64,000 bases of DNA, taken from Aquabacterium sp. GTDB taxonomy: Bacteria > Pseudomonadota > Gammaproteobacteria > Burkholderiales > Burkholderiaceae_C. The stretch covers positions 1-64,000 of the forward strand of contig JAURXM010000040.1 of assembly GCA_030654395.1 (NCBI GenBank). Direction: 5' to 3'. Under the pieces are notes generated by a model. It ran no database searches. It worked only from the letters and a program-made list of their open reading frames with translations, and had not been told where the DNA came from. Below, one piece after another: positions 40,162-48,274 of this stretch (positions are counted from its first letter, which is position 1; each line of letters opens with the position of its first letter). A program made the translations under genes and the position numbers.

Positions 40162-42864
40162 ATGTCTGCTCATGATCCACAACCGTCCGCATCCATGGAC
40201 ATGGATCCCCAAGAAACACGTGAATGGCTGGACGCTTTGTCCGGTGTGATCGAGACTGAGGGGCGCGGTCGGGCACATGACTTGCTCGAAACGCTGTTAG
40301 ACCACGCCCGACAGGTCGGCATCGACATGCCTTTTTCGGCCACGACCGCCTACGTCAACACCATCGCGGTAGAGGACGAGGCGCATTGCCCTGGCAACCT
40401 CGACATTGAGGAGCGTTTGCGTACCTATATGCGCTGGAACGCCATGGCCATGGTGGTCAAGGCCAATCGGCATCACCCGCATGATGGCGGCGACCTCGGG
40501 GGGCACATCTCCTCGTTTGCCTCGCTGGCGACGATGTTGGGTTGCGGTTTCAACCATTTCTGGCATGGCGATCACGAAGGCCATGGCGGTGATTTGCTCT
40601 ACATACAGGGGCATTCAGCGCCCGGTATTTACGCGCGCGCCTTCATGGAGGGGCGCATCACCGAGGATCAGTTACTCAATTATCGCCAAGAAGTCGGCGG
40701 CAAGGGCTTGTCCAGTTACCCGCACCCTAAGCTGATGCCTGAGTTTTGGCAGTTCCCGACCGTGTCGATGGGCTTGGGGCCGATCATGGCGATTTACCAA
40801 GCACGGTTCTTGAAGTACTTGCATGCACGCGGTATTGCCGACACATCCAAGCGCAAAGTGTGGGTGTTTTGCGGCGACGGCGAGATGGATGAGCCTGAAT
40901 CGCTGGGTGCGATTGGCTTGGCCACACGCGAGAAACTCGACAACCTGATCTTCGTGGTGAACTGCAATCTGCAGCGCCTAGATGGCCCCGTGCGCGGCAA
41001 CGGCAAGATCGTGCAGGAACTAGAAGGTGAGTTCCGCGGCGCGGGCTGGAATGTGATCAAGCTGCTGTGGGGCTCGTACTGGGATCCGCTGCTGGCAAGG
41101 GATAAAGACGGCACCCTGCGCCGCATCATGATGGACATGGTCGACGGGGACTACCAAGCGTGTAAGGCCAATGATGGCGCCTTTGTTCGCCAGCACTTCT
41201 TTGGCCGCGACCCTAAAGCGCTTGAAATGGTGGCGAGGCTGTCTGACGACGACATCTGGCGCCTGAACCGAGGGGGCCATGACCCGCAGAAGGTTTACGC
41301 GGCCTATCACGCTGCGGCCAACCACACAGGTCAGCCCACGGTCTTGCTGATCAAGACGGTCAAAGGTTTTGGCATGGGCAAGAGTGGGGAGGGCAAGAAC
41401 ACCGCCCACCAGACCAAGAAGCTGACGGACGAGGACATCAAAGCCTTCCGTGACCGTTTTAATATCCCGGTCTCTGACGAGGATTTGCCTGATCTTCCCT
41501 TCATCAAGCCAGCACCCAATACGCCAGAGATGACCTATCTGCAGGCGCGTCGTGAGGCGCTGGGTGGCTACTTGCCAAAGCGCCGCCCAACGGCAGATGA
41601 AACGCTGGTCGTCCCCGACTTGAGTGCCTTTCAGACGGTACTGGATGCCACGCCAGAAGGCCGTGAAATATCGACCACGCAGGCGTTTGTGCGCTGCCTG
41701 ACCCCGCTGTTGCGCGACCCTGTTTTGGGGCCACGTGTCGTGCCCATTTTGGTGGATGAGGCCCGCACATTCGGCATGGAAGGTCTGTTCCGTCAGATCG
41801 GTATTTACGCGCCTGAAGGTCAAAAATACACACCTGTCGACAAAGACCAGGTCATGTATTACCGCGAGGATAAAGCTGGCCAGATCCTGCAAGAAGGTAT
41901 CAACGAGGCGGGCGGCATGTGCTCGTGGATCGCTGCGGCCACGTCGTACTCGACGAACAACCGCGTGATGATTCCCTTCTACATCTATTACTCGATGTTT
42001 GGGCTGCAACGCATTGGCGACTTGGCTTGGGCCGCAGGCGACATGCAAGCGCGTGGCTTCTTGCTGGGCGGGACGTCGGGCCGCACGACACTGAACGGCG
42101 AAGGTTTGCAACATGAAGATGGCCACAGCCAACTGGTCGCGGGCACCATTCCGAACTGCTTGAGTTACGACCCCAGCTTTGCGCATGAAGTGGGTGTCAT
42201 CATCCAGAATGGCCTCAAGCGCATGGTTGAGCAGCAAGAAAACGTCTTCTATTACCTGACGCTGCTCAATGAAAACTACGCCCAGCCCGGATTGCGTCCT
42301 GGCACAGAGGCCGAGATCATCAAGGGCATGTACCTTTTGCAAGATGCGGACAAGTCCCACAAGCTGTCTGTGAATCTGTTGGGGTCAGGCTCGATTTTGC
42401 GTGAGTCGATTGCAGCAAAGGAATTGCTGGAAGCGGAGTGGGGCGTGGGCGCCCATGTCTGGAGTTGCACCAGCTTCAACGAGTTGGCGCGTGATGGACA
42501 GAACGCCGAGCGTCATAACCTGCTGCATCCAACCGCCACGCCTCAAACGGCGTTTGTCACGCAACAACTCAGCGGCCATGCGGGCCCGGTGGTGGCATCA
42601 ACCGACTACGTGAAGGCCTTGCCTGAACAGATTCGTGCCTACATACCGAAGGGGCGCTCATACAAGGTGCTGGGCACCGATGGCTTTGGTCGAAGTGACT
42701 TCCGCTATCGCTTGCGTGAGCACTTTGAGATCAACCGGCACTACATCGTGGTCGCCGCACTCAAGGCACTGGCTGATGACGGGTTGATGCCCGCAGCCAA
42801 GGCTGCCGAGGCGATCGCTAAGTACGGCATCCTTGCCGACAAAATCAACCCCCTGTACGCATGA
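40162..42864 (+). CDS. aceE: Pyruvate dehydrogenase E1 component AceE
   Basis: Homodimeric thiamine-diphosphate E1 that decarboxylates pyruvate to feed acetyl-CoA into the TCA cycle. It has 900 residues. Segments: GGDLGGHISSFASLATMLG, the thiamine-diphosphate motif VFCGDGEMDEPES, and GTSGRTTLNGEGLQHEDGHS of the pyrimidine-binding domain. It is the first gene of aceE-aceF-lpdA, 10 bases before aceF. The 143 bases to the divergent sensor kinase gene carry the promoters of both; no clear -35/-10 pair could be fixed. Confidence 0.98.
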   Translation: MSAHDPQPSASMDMDPQETREWLDALSGVIETEGRGRAHDLLETLLDHARQVGIDMPFSATTAYVNTIAVEDEAHCPGNLDIEERLRTYMRWNAMAMVVKANRHHPHDGGDLGGHISSFASLATMLGCGFNHFWHGDHEGHGGDLLYIQGHSAPGIYARAFMEGRITEDQLLNYRQEVGGKGLSSYPHPKLMPEFWQFPTVSMGLGPIMAIYQARFLKYLHARGIADTSKRKVWVFCGDGEMDEPESLGAIGLATREKLDNLIFVVNCNLQRLDGPVRGNGKIVQELEGEFRGAGWNVIKLLWGSYWDPLLARDKDGTLRRIMMDMVDGDYQACKANDGAFVRQHFFGRDPKALEMVARLSDDDIWRLNRGGHDPQKVYAAYHAAANHTGQPTVLLIKTVKGFGMGKSGEGKNTAHQTKKLTDEDIKAFRDRFNIPVSDEDLPDLPFIKPAPNTPEMTYLQARREALGGYLPKRRPTADETLVVPDLSAFQTVLDATPEGREISTTQAFVRCLTPLLRDPVLGPRVVPILVDEARTFGMEGLFRQIGIYAPEGQKYTPVDKDQVMYYREDKAGQILQEGINEAGGMCSWIAAATSYSTNNRVMIPFYIYYSMFGLQRIGDLAWAAGDMQARGFLLGGTSGRTTLNGEGLQHEDGHSQLVAGTIPNCLSYDPSFAHEVGVIIQNGLKRMVEQQENVFYYLTLLNENYAQPGLRPGTEAEIIKGMYLLQDADKSHKLSVNLLGSGSILRESIAAKELLEAEWGVGAHVWSCTSFNELARDGQNAERHNLLHPTATPQTAFVTQQLSGHAGPVVASTDYVKALPEQIRAYIPKGRSYKVLGTDGFGRSDFRYRLREHFEINRHYIVVAALKALADDGLMPAAKAAEAIAKYGILADKINPLYA

Positions 42865-42874
42865 GGCGGATGTC

Positions 42875-44200
42875 ATGGCTTTGATTGAACTGACCGTGCC
42901 CGACATTGGTGATGTAGCCGATGCCGCTGTCATTGAACTATTGGTTAAACCGGGCGACATCATCAAGCCCGAACAAAGCCTTGTCACGATTGAGTCGGAC
43001 AAGGCCTCTATGGAGGTGCCCTCATCTGTTGGTGGTGTGCTCAAGGAGTTGAGACTCAAGCTGGGCGACAAGGTCAGCAAGGGCTCCATCGTGGGCGTGC
43101 TTGACACCAATGACGTTCTTGTTGTGCCGGAGGCGACCGCTGTGGTCACGCCAGTACCCGCACCCGCACCAGCGCCCACGGTCGTGACGCCTGAGCCCGC
43201 CGTGCGAGCCCATCCCACAGCCGCACTTGGCGAGATCGACGCGCCACGTACGCTGTCTTTATCGCATGCCTCGCCGTCGATACGCCGCTTTGCACGTGAG
43301 CTGGGTGTGCCGTTGGACAAGGTGGTGGGCAAGGGCCCCAAGGGCCGCATCACACAGTTGGATGTGCAAGACTTCGTTAAGGGCGTGATCAGCGGTGCAA
43401 CCACGGTTACCGGTGGATCTGCGGGTGGTGGCGCCGGTGGTGGCGCCACCACGGGTGACCTCGGCGGGATGACTTTGCTGCCGTGGCCTACAGTGGACTT
43501 TGCCAAGTACGGCCCCATTGAGCGCCAACCCCTGTCTCGCATCAAGAAGATTGCGGGCGCCAATCTGCACCGCAACTGGGTGCGCATCCCGCACGTCACC
43601 AACAACGACGAAGCAGACATCACCGAGTTAGAGGCCTTTCGGCTCAAACTCAATGAAGAGCATGCCAAAGCGGGGCTGAAGTTCACCTTGTTGGCCTTCT
43701 TGCTCAAGGCTTGTGCCGTGTCGCTCAAGAAGTTCCCGCAGTTCAATGCCTCACTGGACGGTGATGACTTGGTGCTAAAGCAATACGTCAACATCGGCTT
43801 TGCGGCCGATACCCCGAATGGCTTGGTCGTGCCCGTGATCAAGGATGTGGACAGCAAAAGCCTGTCGCAATTGGCTGGCGAGACTGTTGCACTGGCGGCC
43901 AAGGCGCGCGAAGGCAAGCTGTTGCCGGGCGAGATGCAAGGCGGCAACTTCTCGATTTCATCATTGGGTGGCTTTGGCGGTACCACATTCACACCCATCA
44001 TCAATGCGCCCGAAGTGGCCATCTTGGGTGTATGCCGATCTGCCATGAAACCTGTGTGGGACGGCCATGCCTTTGTGCCACGTTTGATCTTGCCTTTGAG
44101 CCTGAGTTACGACCACCGCGTGATCGATGGGGCATCCGCCGCTCGATTTAATACTTATCTGGCCAGTTTGCTGGCTGACTTCCGCCGCGCGCTGGTTTAA
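42875..44200 (+). CDS. aceF: Pyruvate dehydrogenase E2 component, dihydrolipoyl acetyltransferase
   Basis: Core of the pyruvate dehydrogenase complex. It has 441 residues with a single lipoyl domain (lipoylated K43 in ESDKASMEVPS), an Ala/Pro/Thr-rich linker, a subunit-binding domain (HASPSIRRFARELGVPLDKV ... KGRITQLDVQDFV), a Gly-rich linker and the acyltransferase domain ending in SYDHRVIDG (H414, D418). The E. coli enzyme has three lipoyl domains; here one is in E2 and another is fused to E3. The ATG at 42875 follows GAGG. Confidence 0.97.
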   Translation: MALIELTVPDIGDVADAAVIELLVKPGDIIKPEQSLVTIESDKASMEVPSSVGGVLKELRLKLGDKVSKGSIVGVLDTNDVLVVPEATAVVTPVPAPAPAPTVVTPEPAVRAHPTAALGEIDAPRTLSLSHASPSIRRFARELGVPLDKVVGKGPKGRITQLDVQDFVKGVISGATTVTGGSAGGGAGGGATTGDLGGMTLLPWPTVDFAKYGPIERQPLSRIKKIAGANLHRNWVRIPHVTNNDEADITELEAFRLKLNEEHAKAGLKFTLLAFLLKACAVSLKKFPQFNASLDGDDLVLKQYVNIGFAADTPNGLVVPVIKDVDSKSLSQLAGETVALAAKAREGKLLPGEMQGGNFSISSLGGFGGTTFTPIINAPEVAILGVCRSAMKPVWDGHAFVPRLILPLSLSYDHRVIDGASAARFNTYLASLLADFRRALV

Positions 44201-44213
44201 GGGACGACACAAC

Positions 44214-45992
44214 ATGGCATTGATCAACATCCTCGTCCCCGATCTGGGCGACATCGCGGACGCAGCCGTCATCGAGATTTTGGTTAAACCTGGCCAGACC
44301 ATTGCGACAGAGCAAAGCATCATCACCATTGAGTCGGATAAAGCCTCGATGGAGGTGCCGTCGGCGCAAGCAGGTGTGGTGGGCGAGATCAAAGTCAAAC
44401 TGGGTGACCGCGTCAAACAAGGGCAACTGTTGATGACGCTAGAGGTGGCTGACGCCTCCAAGGCTACAGCCAGCAGTGAAGTAGCAGCATCTACAGCACC
44501 TAAAGTGGCCACAGAGGCAACCGAGGCCACGGACTGTGACGTACTGGTCTTAGGCGGCGGCCCAGGCGGCTATAGCGCGGCATTTCGGGCCGCCGACTTG
44601 GGCTTAAAAGTCATCTTGGTTGAGCGCTATGCCGAGTTGGGCGGCGTGTGCCTGAACGTGGGCTGCATCCCTTCCAAGGCCTTGCTGCACGTGGCTGCTG
44701 TGATGGATGAGGTCAAGCATTTTGGCGCGCTAGGCGTGAGTTTTGGCGAACCTAGCTTAGATCTACCCAAATTGCGCGACCACAAGAATGGTGTCACCCG
44801 CAAGCTGACCACGGGTCTGGCTGGCATGGCCAAAGCACGCAAGGTAGAGGTGGTGCGTGGTTATGGCAGCTTCACCGATGCCCACCATGTGAGCGTCGAG
44901 GTGACAACCGGTGCCAGCCAAGACAAGACAGGCGAGACGCGCACACTGAGCTTCAAACGCGCCATCATCGCAGCAGGCTCGCAAGCCATGCGGCTGCCGT
45001 TTCTGCCTGACGATGCCCGTGTGGTTGACTCTACGGGTGCGCTGGCCTTGCCTGCTGTACCCAAGAAGATGTTGGTCATTGGCGGGGGCATCATCGGTTT
45101 GGAGATGGGGACGGTCTACTCGACCTTGGGCGCCCGCATCGATGTGGTAGAGATGAGCGAGACCCTCATGCCCGGTGCCGATCGTGACTTGGTTGGTGTT
45201 TGGCAAAAATTCAACGCGGCCCGTTTTGACCGTGTGATGCTGGGCACCAAAACCATTGGCGCTCAAGCCACGCCGCAGGGCATCCTGGTCCGCTTTGAAT
45301 CTGCCAAGCCGGGCGTTGAGGCACCTGCGCCTGAGACTTACGATTTGGTTTTGCAAGCGGTGGGGCGCAGTCCAAATGGCCACAAAATCGGTGCAGACAA
45401 GGCTGGTTTGGGCGTGAGCGAGCGGGGTTTCATCACCGTCGACAAGCAGATGCGCAGCAATGTGCCTAACCTGTTTGCCATCGGTGACATCGTGGGCCAG
45501 CCCATGTTGGCCCACAAGGCCGTACACGAGGGACATGTGGCCGCTGAGGTCATTGCAGGCGAGTTGCTGGGCGATGCAGCTTTGGCGCGGACATCATTCG
45601 ATGCGCAAGTGATCCCGAGCGTGGCCTATACCGACCCTGAGATTGCTTGGGTCGGCTTGACAGAAGATCAAGCCAAAGCGCAGGGCAGGGCGATCAAAAA
45701 GGGTTTGTTCCCTTGGGGTGCCTCAGGGCGTGCGCTGGCCAATGGGCGCTCAGAAGGTTTTACAAAACTGCTGTTTGATGCAGAAACACACCGCATCGTC
45801 GGTGGCGGCATTGTGGGCACCCATGCGGGCGACCTGATCGGCGAAGTCGCCTTGGCCATTGAGATGGGCGCCGATGAGGTCGACATCGGCAAGACCATTC
45901 ACCCTCATCCCACCTTAGGTGAGAGCGTGGGCTTGGCCGCTGAAGCTGCACACGGCAGCTGCACGGATTTGATGCCTGTGCGCAAACGCTGA
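44214..45992 (+). CDS. lpdA: Dihydrolipoyl dehydrogenase (E3) with N-terminal lipoyl domain
   Basis: E3 of the pyruvate dehydrogenase complex, 592 residues, about 115 longer than the E3 at 16302 because of an N-terminal lipoyl domain (K43 in ESDKASMEVPS) and an Ala-rich linker. The FAD motif GGGPGGYSAA and the redox disulfide in [16 protein letters not shown] (C146, C151) follow; the C-terminus has HPHPTLGESV with the catalytic His. This architecture is known from Neisseria and Burkholderiales. The lipoyl part closely matches that of AceF. The ATG lies 13 bases after the aceF stop. Confidence 0.97.
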   Translation: MALINILVPDLGDIADAAVIEILVKPGQTIATEQSIITIESDKASMEVPSAQAGVVGEIKVKLGDRVKQGQLLMTLEVADASKATASSEVAASTAPKVATEATEATDCDVLVLGGGPGGYSAAFRAADLGLKVILVERYAELGGVCLNVGCIPSKALLHVAAVMDEVKHFGALGVSFGEPSLDLPKLRDHKNGVTRKLTTGLAGMAKARKVEVVRGYGSFTDAHHVSVEVTTGASQDKTGETRTLSFKRAIIAAGSQAMRLPFLPDDARVVDSTGALALPAVPKKMLVIGGGIIGLEMGTVYSTLGARIDVVEMSETLMPGADRDLVGVWQKFNAARFDRVMLGTKTIGAQATPQGILVRFESAKPGVEAPAPETYDLVLQAVGRSPNGHKIGADKAGLGVSERGFITVDKQMRSNVPNLFAIGDIVGQPMLAHKAVHEGHVAAEVIAGELLGDAALARTSFDAQVIPSVAYTDPEIAWVGLTEDQAKAQGRAIKKGLFPWGASGRALANGRSEGFTKLLFDAETHRIVGGGIVGTHAGDLIGEVALAIEMGADEVDIGKTIHPHPTLGESVGLAAEAAHGSCTDLMPVRKR

Positions 45993-46004
45993 TTCACGCT
46001 GCAC

Positions 46005-46750
46005 TCAGTGGAAGTCTCGGCTGCTTGTGCCTAACCGGCCTAAGAGCGGGGTGAGGTCGCGCACGTGTCGCCAGACGATCACGTTGACCGTGCCGGTTTC
46101 ATCTTCCAGTGTGACGAAGACGACGCCAGAGGCGGTGCCCGGTTGCTGACGAACGGTCACGATGCCACACGCACGCGTCAACCTGCCTGTTGGGTAGTCG
46201 CGCATATCCAGGGCAGTACACAGGCGCTGTGGGGTCAAACGCGTGCGCAACAGCGCCAGTGGGTGTCGGCGTAAGGTCAGCCCCAGTGCTGCATAGTCAA
46301 AGACGATTTCTTCGCCCTCAGGTGCTTGAGGCAATGCCAGCCACGCCTCGTCTACAGGGGCTTCGCGCAGCAAGGCCGGGGCGCGGTGCAACGCCGATGC
46401 CGCCCAAACTTGTTGGCGCCTGTTGCCAGCCAAGCTCATCAATGCATCAGCGCCAGCCAGTGCACGCACGTCTGATTGCGTCAAGTCAGCACGGCGAGCC
46501 AAGTCGTCCACGTTGATGAAGGGGCTCGCCTGCCGAGCTTGCTCAATGCGGTGTGCTGCCGCGCGGGACAGGCCTGCTATCAAGCGCAGGCCCAATTGCA
46601 CCACGCCATGTTGCGCAGCCAGTGTGCAGTCCCACATGCTGTGCATGACATCGGGCGGGAGAACCTCGACGCCATGGCGTTGGGCATCCTGCACCAACTG
46701 GCTGGGTGAGTAAAACCCCATGGGCTGGGAGTTAAGCAAACCGGCGGGCT
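46005..46750 (-). pseudogene. dnaE2: 3' remnant of error-prone DNA polymerase gene dnaE2
   Basis: About 245 residues read from LLNSQPMGFYSPSQLVQDA to the stop (SSRDFH). These are the C-terminal fingers, HhH and OB-fold parts of DnaE2, the SOS-inducible alpha subunit that works with ImuA/ImuB; the catalytic PHP and palm domains (some 800 residues) are absent. The frame runs into the IS30-family end at about 46751, which supplies the spurious first residues. In the OB domain, VIVWRHV passes directly to RDLTPLLGRL; I recall roughly 30 more residues here in intact homologues, so there may also be an internal deletion. It cannot be a working polymerase. Confidence 0.85.
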
Positions 46751-47025
46751 CAGAAGTGAAGTGCAACACCTTAATAGTAAGGTGCATGGGAACTCATTAC
46801 CGACATGTAGCGGAATCCGACCGTTTCAAAATAGATGACATGCGTATGCAAGGGCATAACTTGAGCGTCATTGCAGAGGCAATTGGATTCAGTAAATCAA
46901 CTATCTGTCGCGAAATTAAACGCTCCGCCATTGATGGCTGTGGTCGCTATTTCTCCTTCGCAGGTCAACGGCGTTATCGCGCCAAGCGCAAGCTTGCTGG
47001 TCTGGTTAGTCGCAAACTAACTGCT
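46751..47025 (+). mobile_element. IS30-family element, 5' remnant
   Basis: From the ATG at 46786 an open frame encodes GTHYRHVAESDRFKIDDMRM, then AIGFSKSTICREIKR and YRAKRKLAG: the N-terminal helix-turn-helix and start of an IS30-family transposase. The DDE catalytic domain is missing; after about 80 residues the sequence changes to the ISAs1 remnant and the frame ends at 47049. The left end (gaagtgcaacacc region, from about 46751) interrupts dnaE2. The right end is not present. Confidence 0.7.
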
Positions 47026-47230
47026 CCCCCCTCAGCCAAGGCAGCTTGAGCGTGGCCCAATCGACCACGTCGACCCAGCCATCGGCTCCGCTTAGTACGC
47101 CTCACAAGGCCGTCAACATCAACTCATCCAACGGATATGGGCAGGCACGCGTACGCGGATCGGGTACTCCTGCCAACGAACTCAAAAAGTTGGGTTGACT
47201 TGCTGAGTTGTGTTCTTGCTCTTCTTGCAT
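47018..47230 (-). pseudogene. Decayed ISAs1-family transposase, N-terminal part
   Basis: On the minus strand from an ATG at 47230 the frame reads MQEEQEHNS, then FLSSLAGVPDPRTRACPYPL, DELMLTAL, a TGA stop (47104-47102), and in the same frame GVLSGADGWVDVVDWATLKL and PWLRGEQL. This is the N-terminal domain of ISAs1-family (H-repeat-type) transposases, in which the stop takes the place of a Cys codon before the AVL(S/A)GAD motif. The catalytic part is absent; the sequence ends where the IS30 remnant begins. The frame was found by hand translation. Confidence 0.65.
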
Positions 47231-47426
47231 GGGCTCTTGAGATCGGTGATTTCGTCACGCGATTGGACACCATATTGTGGCCGTTTTGCTTCAGGCAATT
47301 GCACTAGTGCAACTGTCACATGGTTTAGGTAGCATGCCTGAAATTCAAGCTCAAGCAGTTTTTTGTTTGTGTAGGTTTTAAAACTTATTGCCGTGAAATG
47401 ACAAGTAACTAGATGTAGGCGCGTGG
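47231..47426. other. Non-coding remnant between two IS fragments
   Basis: No gene is seen. A perfect 14-bp palindrome ttgcactagtgcaa stands at 47299-47312. Part of this stretch may be the terminal region of the ISAs1-type element, but no inverted-repeat partner is available to prove it. Confidence 0.4.
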
Positions 47427-48228
47427 CTAAGGATGCTCTGCAAAAGTCGGCCTGAAATGTGCATGTCTGATAGTCATTGAATCACACCCGTTGACACCAT
47501 GAAGCAAGCGAACCTTGGACTGAACCTATCGAGCAAGCGCACTCGCAAGCGCGAGTTCCTTGACGAGATGAACCATGTGGTGCCGTGGGCTGCTCTCGTG
47601 GAGTTGATCTTGCCGTACTACCCAGCGGGCACCGTGGTTGACGCGACCTTGATCAACACGCCAAGCTCGACCAAGAACGCCAAAGGCGAGCGGGACCCTG
47701 AGATGCACCAAACGCAGAAGGGGCAGCAGTGGTACTTTGGCATGAAGGCACACATCGGCGTGGACGCTGATTCTGGTTTGGTGCACTCGGTCAGAGGCAC
47801 GGCAGCAAACGTCAACGATGTGGTTGAGGGCAAAGCCGCTGTGAACTGGCATGTAGCCATGCAATACAGCAAGCGCAAGGTTCTTAACAAAGACAATGCG
47901 CAAGAAGCGCTGAGCGATCAGATCGAGAGGATCAAAGGCAGCATCAGGGCCAAGGTTGAGCACCCATTCAGAGTACTCAAGCGCCAGTTCGGTTACGTCA
48001 AGGTTCGCTACCGGGGCCTCAAGAAAAATACCGCCCAGATCACCACGCTGTTTGCCCTGAGCAACCTGTGGATGGCGCGGCACAAATTGATGGCGGCGCA
48101 GGCGGATTCGAGTGCTTGGACAGGCAGCTGCACCGACTGTATGGGGCAAGCCATTCAGGATCTGGTCGATGGCTGACCATTTGCCTTGCCTGCCACAGCG
48201 GAAATCGCATTGTTCAGACCATCCCTAA
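47427..48228 (+). mobile_element. Internally deleted IS5-family element with 4-bp target duplication
   Basis: Ends: GGATGCTCTGCAAAA (47431-47445) and, inverted, GGATGGTCTGAACAA (48224-48210), 12 of 15 identical. Immediately outside are CTAA (47427-47430) and CTAA (48225-48228), a 4-bp duplication of the YTAR type known for the IS5 group. The element is 794 bp, against roughly 1.2 kb for full IS5-group elements. The shortening is explained by losses inside its transposase frame. Confidence 0.8.
47499..48176 (+). pseudogene. IS5-family transposase with internal in-frame deletions
   Basis: 225 codons without a stop. It starts like an IS5 transposase (MKQANLGLNLSSKRTRKREF ... VVPWAALVELILPYYP), then jumps to GTVVDATLINTPSSTKN, omitting roughly 80 residues, and later from VNDVVEG to KAAVNWHVAMQ, omitting the segment that normally contains the second catalytic Asp (the DAGYQG region). 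The first Asp (VVDATLI) and the last Glu (RAKVEHPFRVLKRQF) remain. Because the DDE triad is incomplete it should be inactive, although both losses keep the frame. Deletion sizes are from memory of the family. Confidence 0.8.
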
Positions 48229-48274
48229 AGTCGTCGCAGTGTCAATTTTTTAAATTAAAAACAGGATATTTATT

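Noticed and set aside
47299-47312. Perfect palindrome ttgcactagtgcaa as an operator or recombination site
   Set aside because: It stands alone in IS debris with no gene whose control it could explain.
47499-48176. Functional IS5 transposase
   Set aside because: The segment with the second catalytic Asp is missing and the N-terminal domain is shortened, so it is called a pseudogene.
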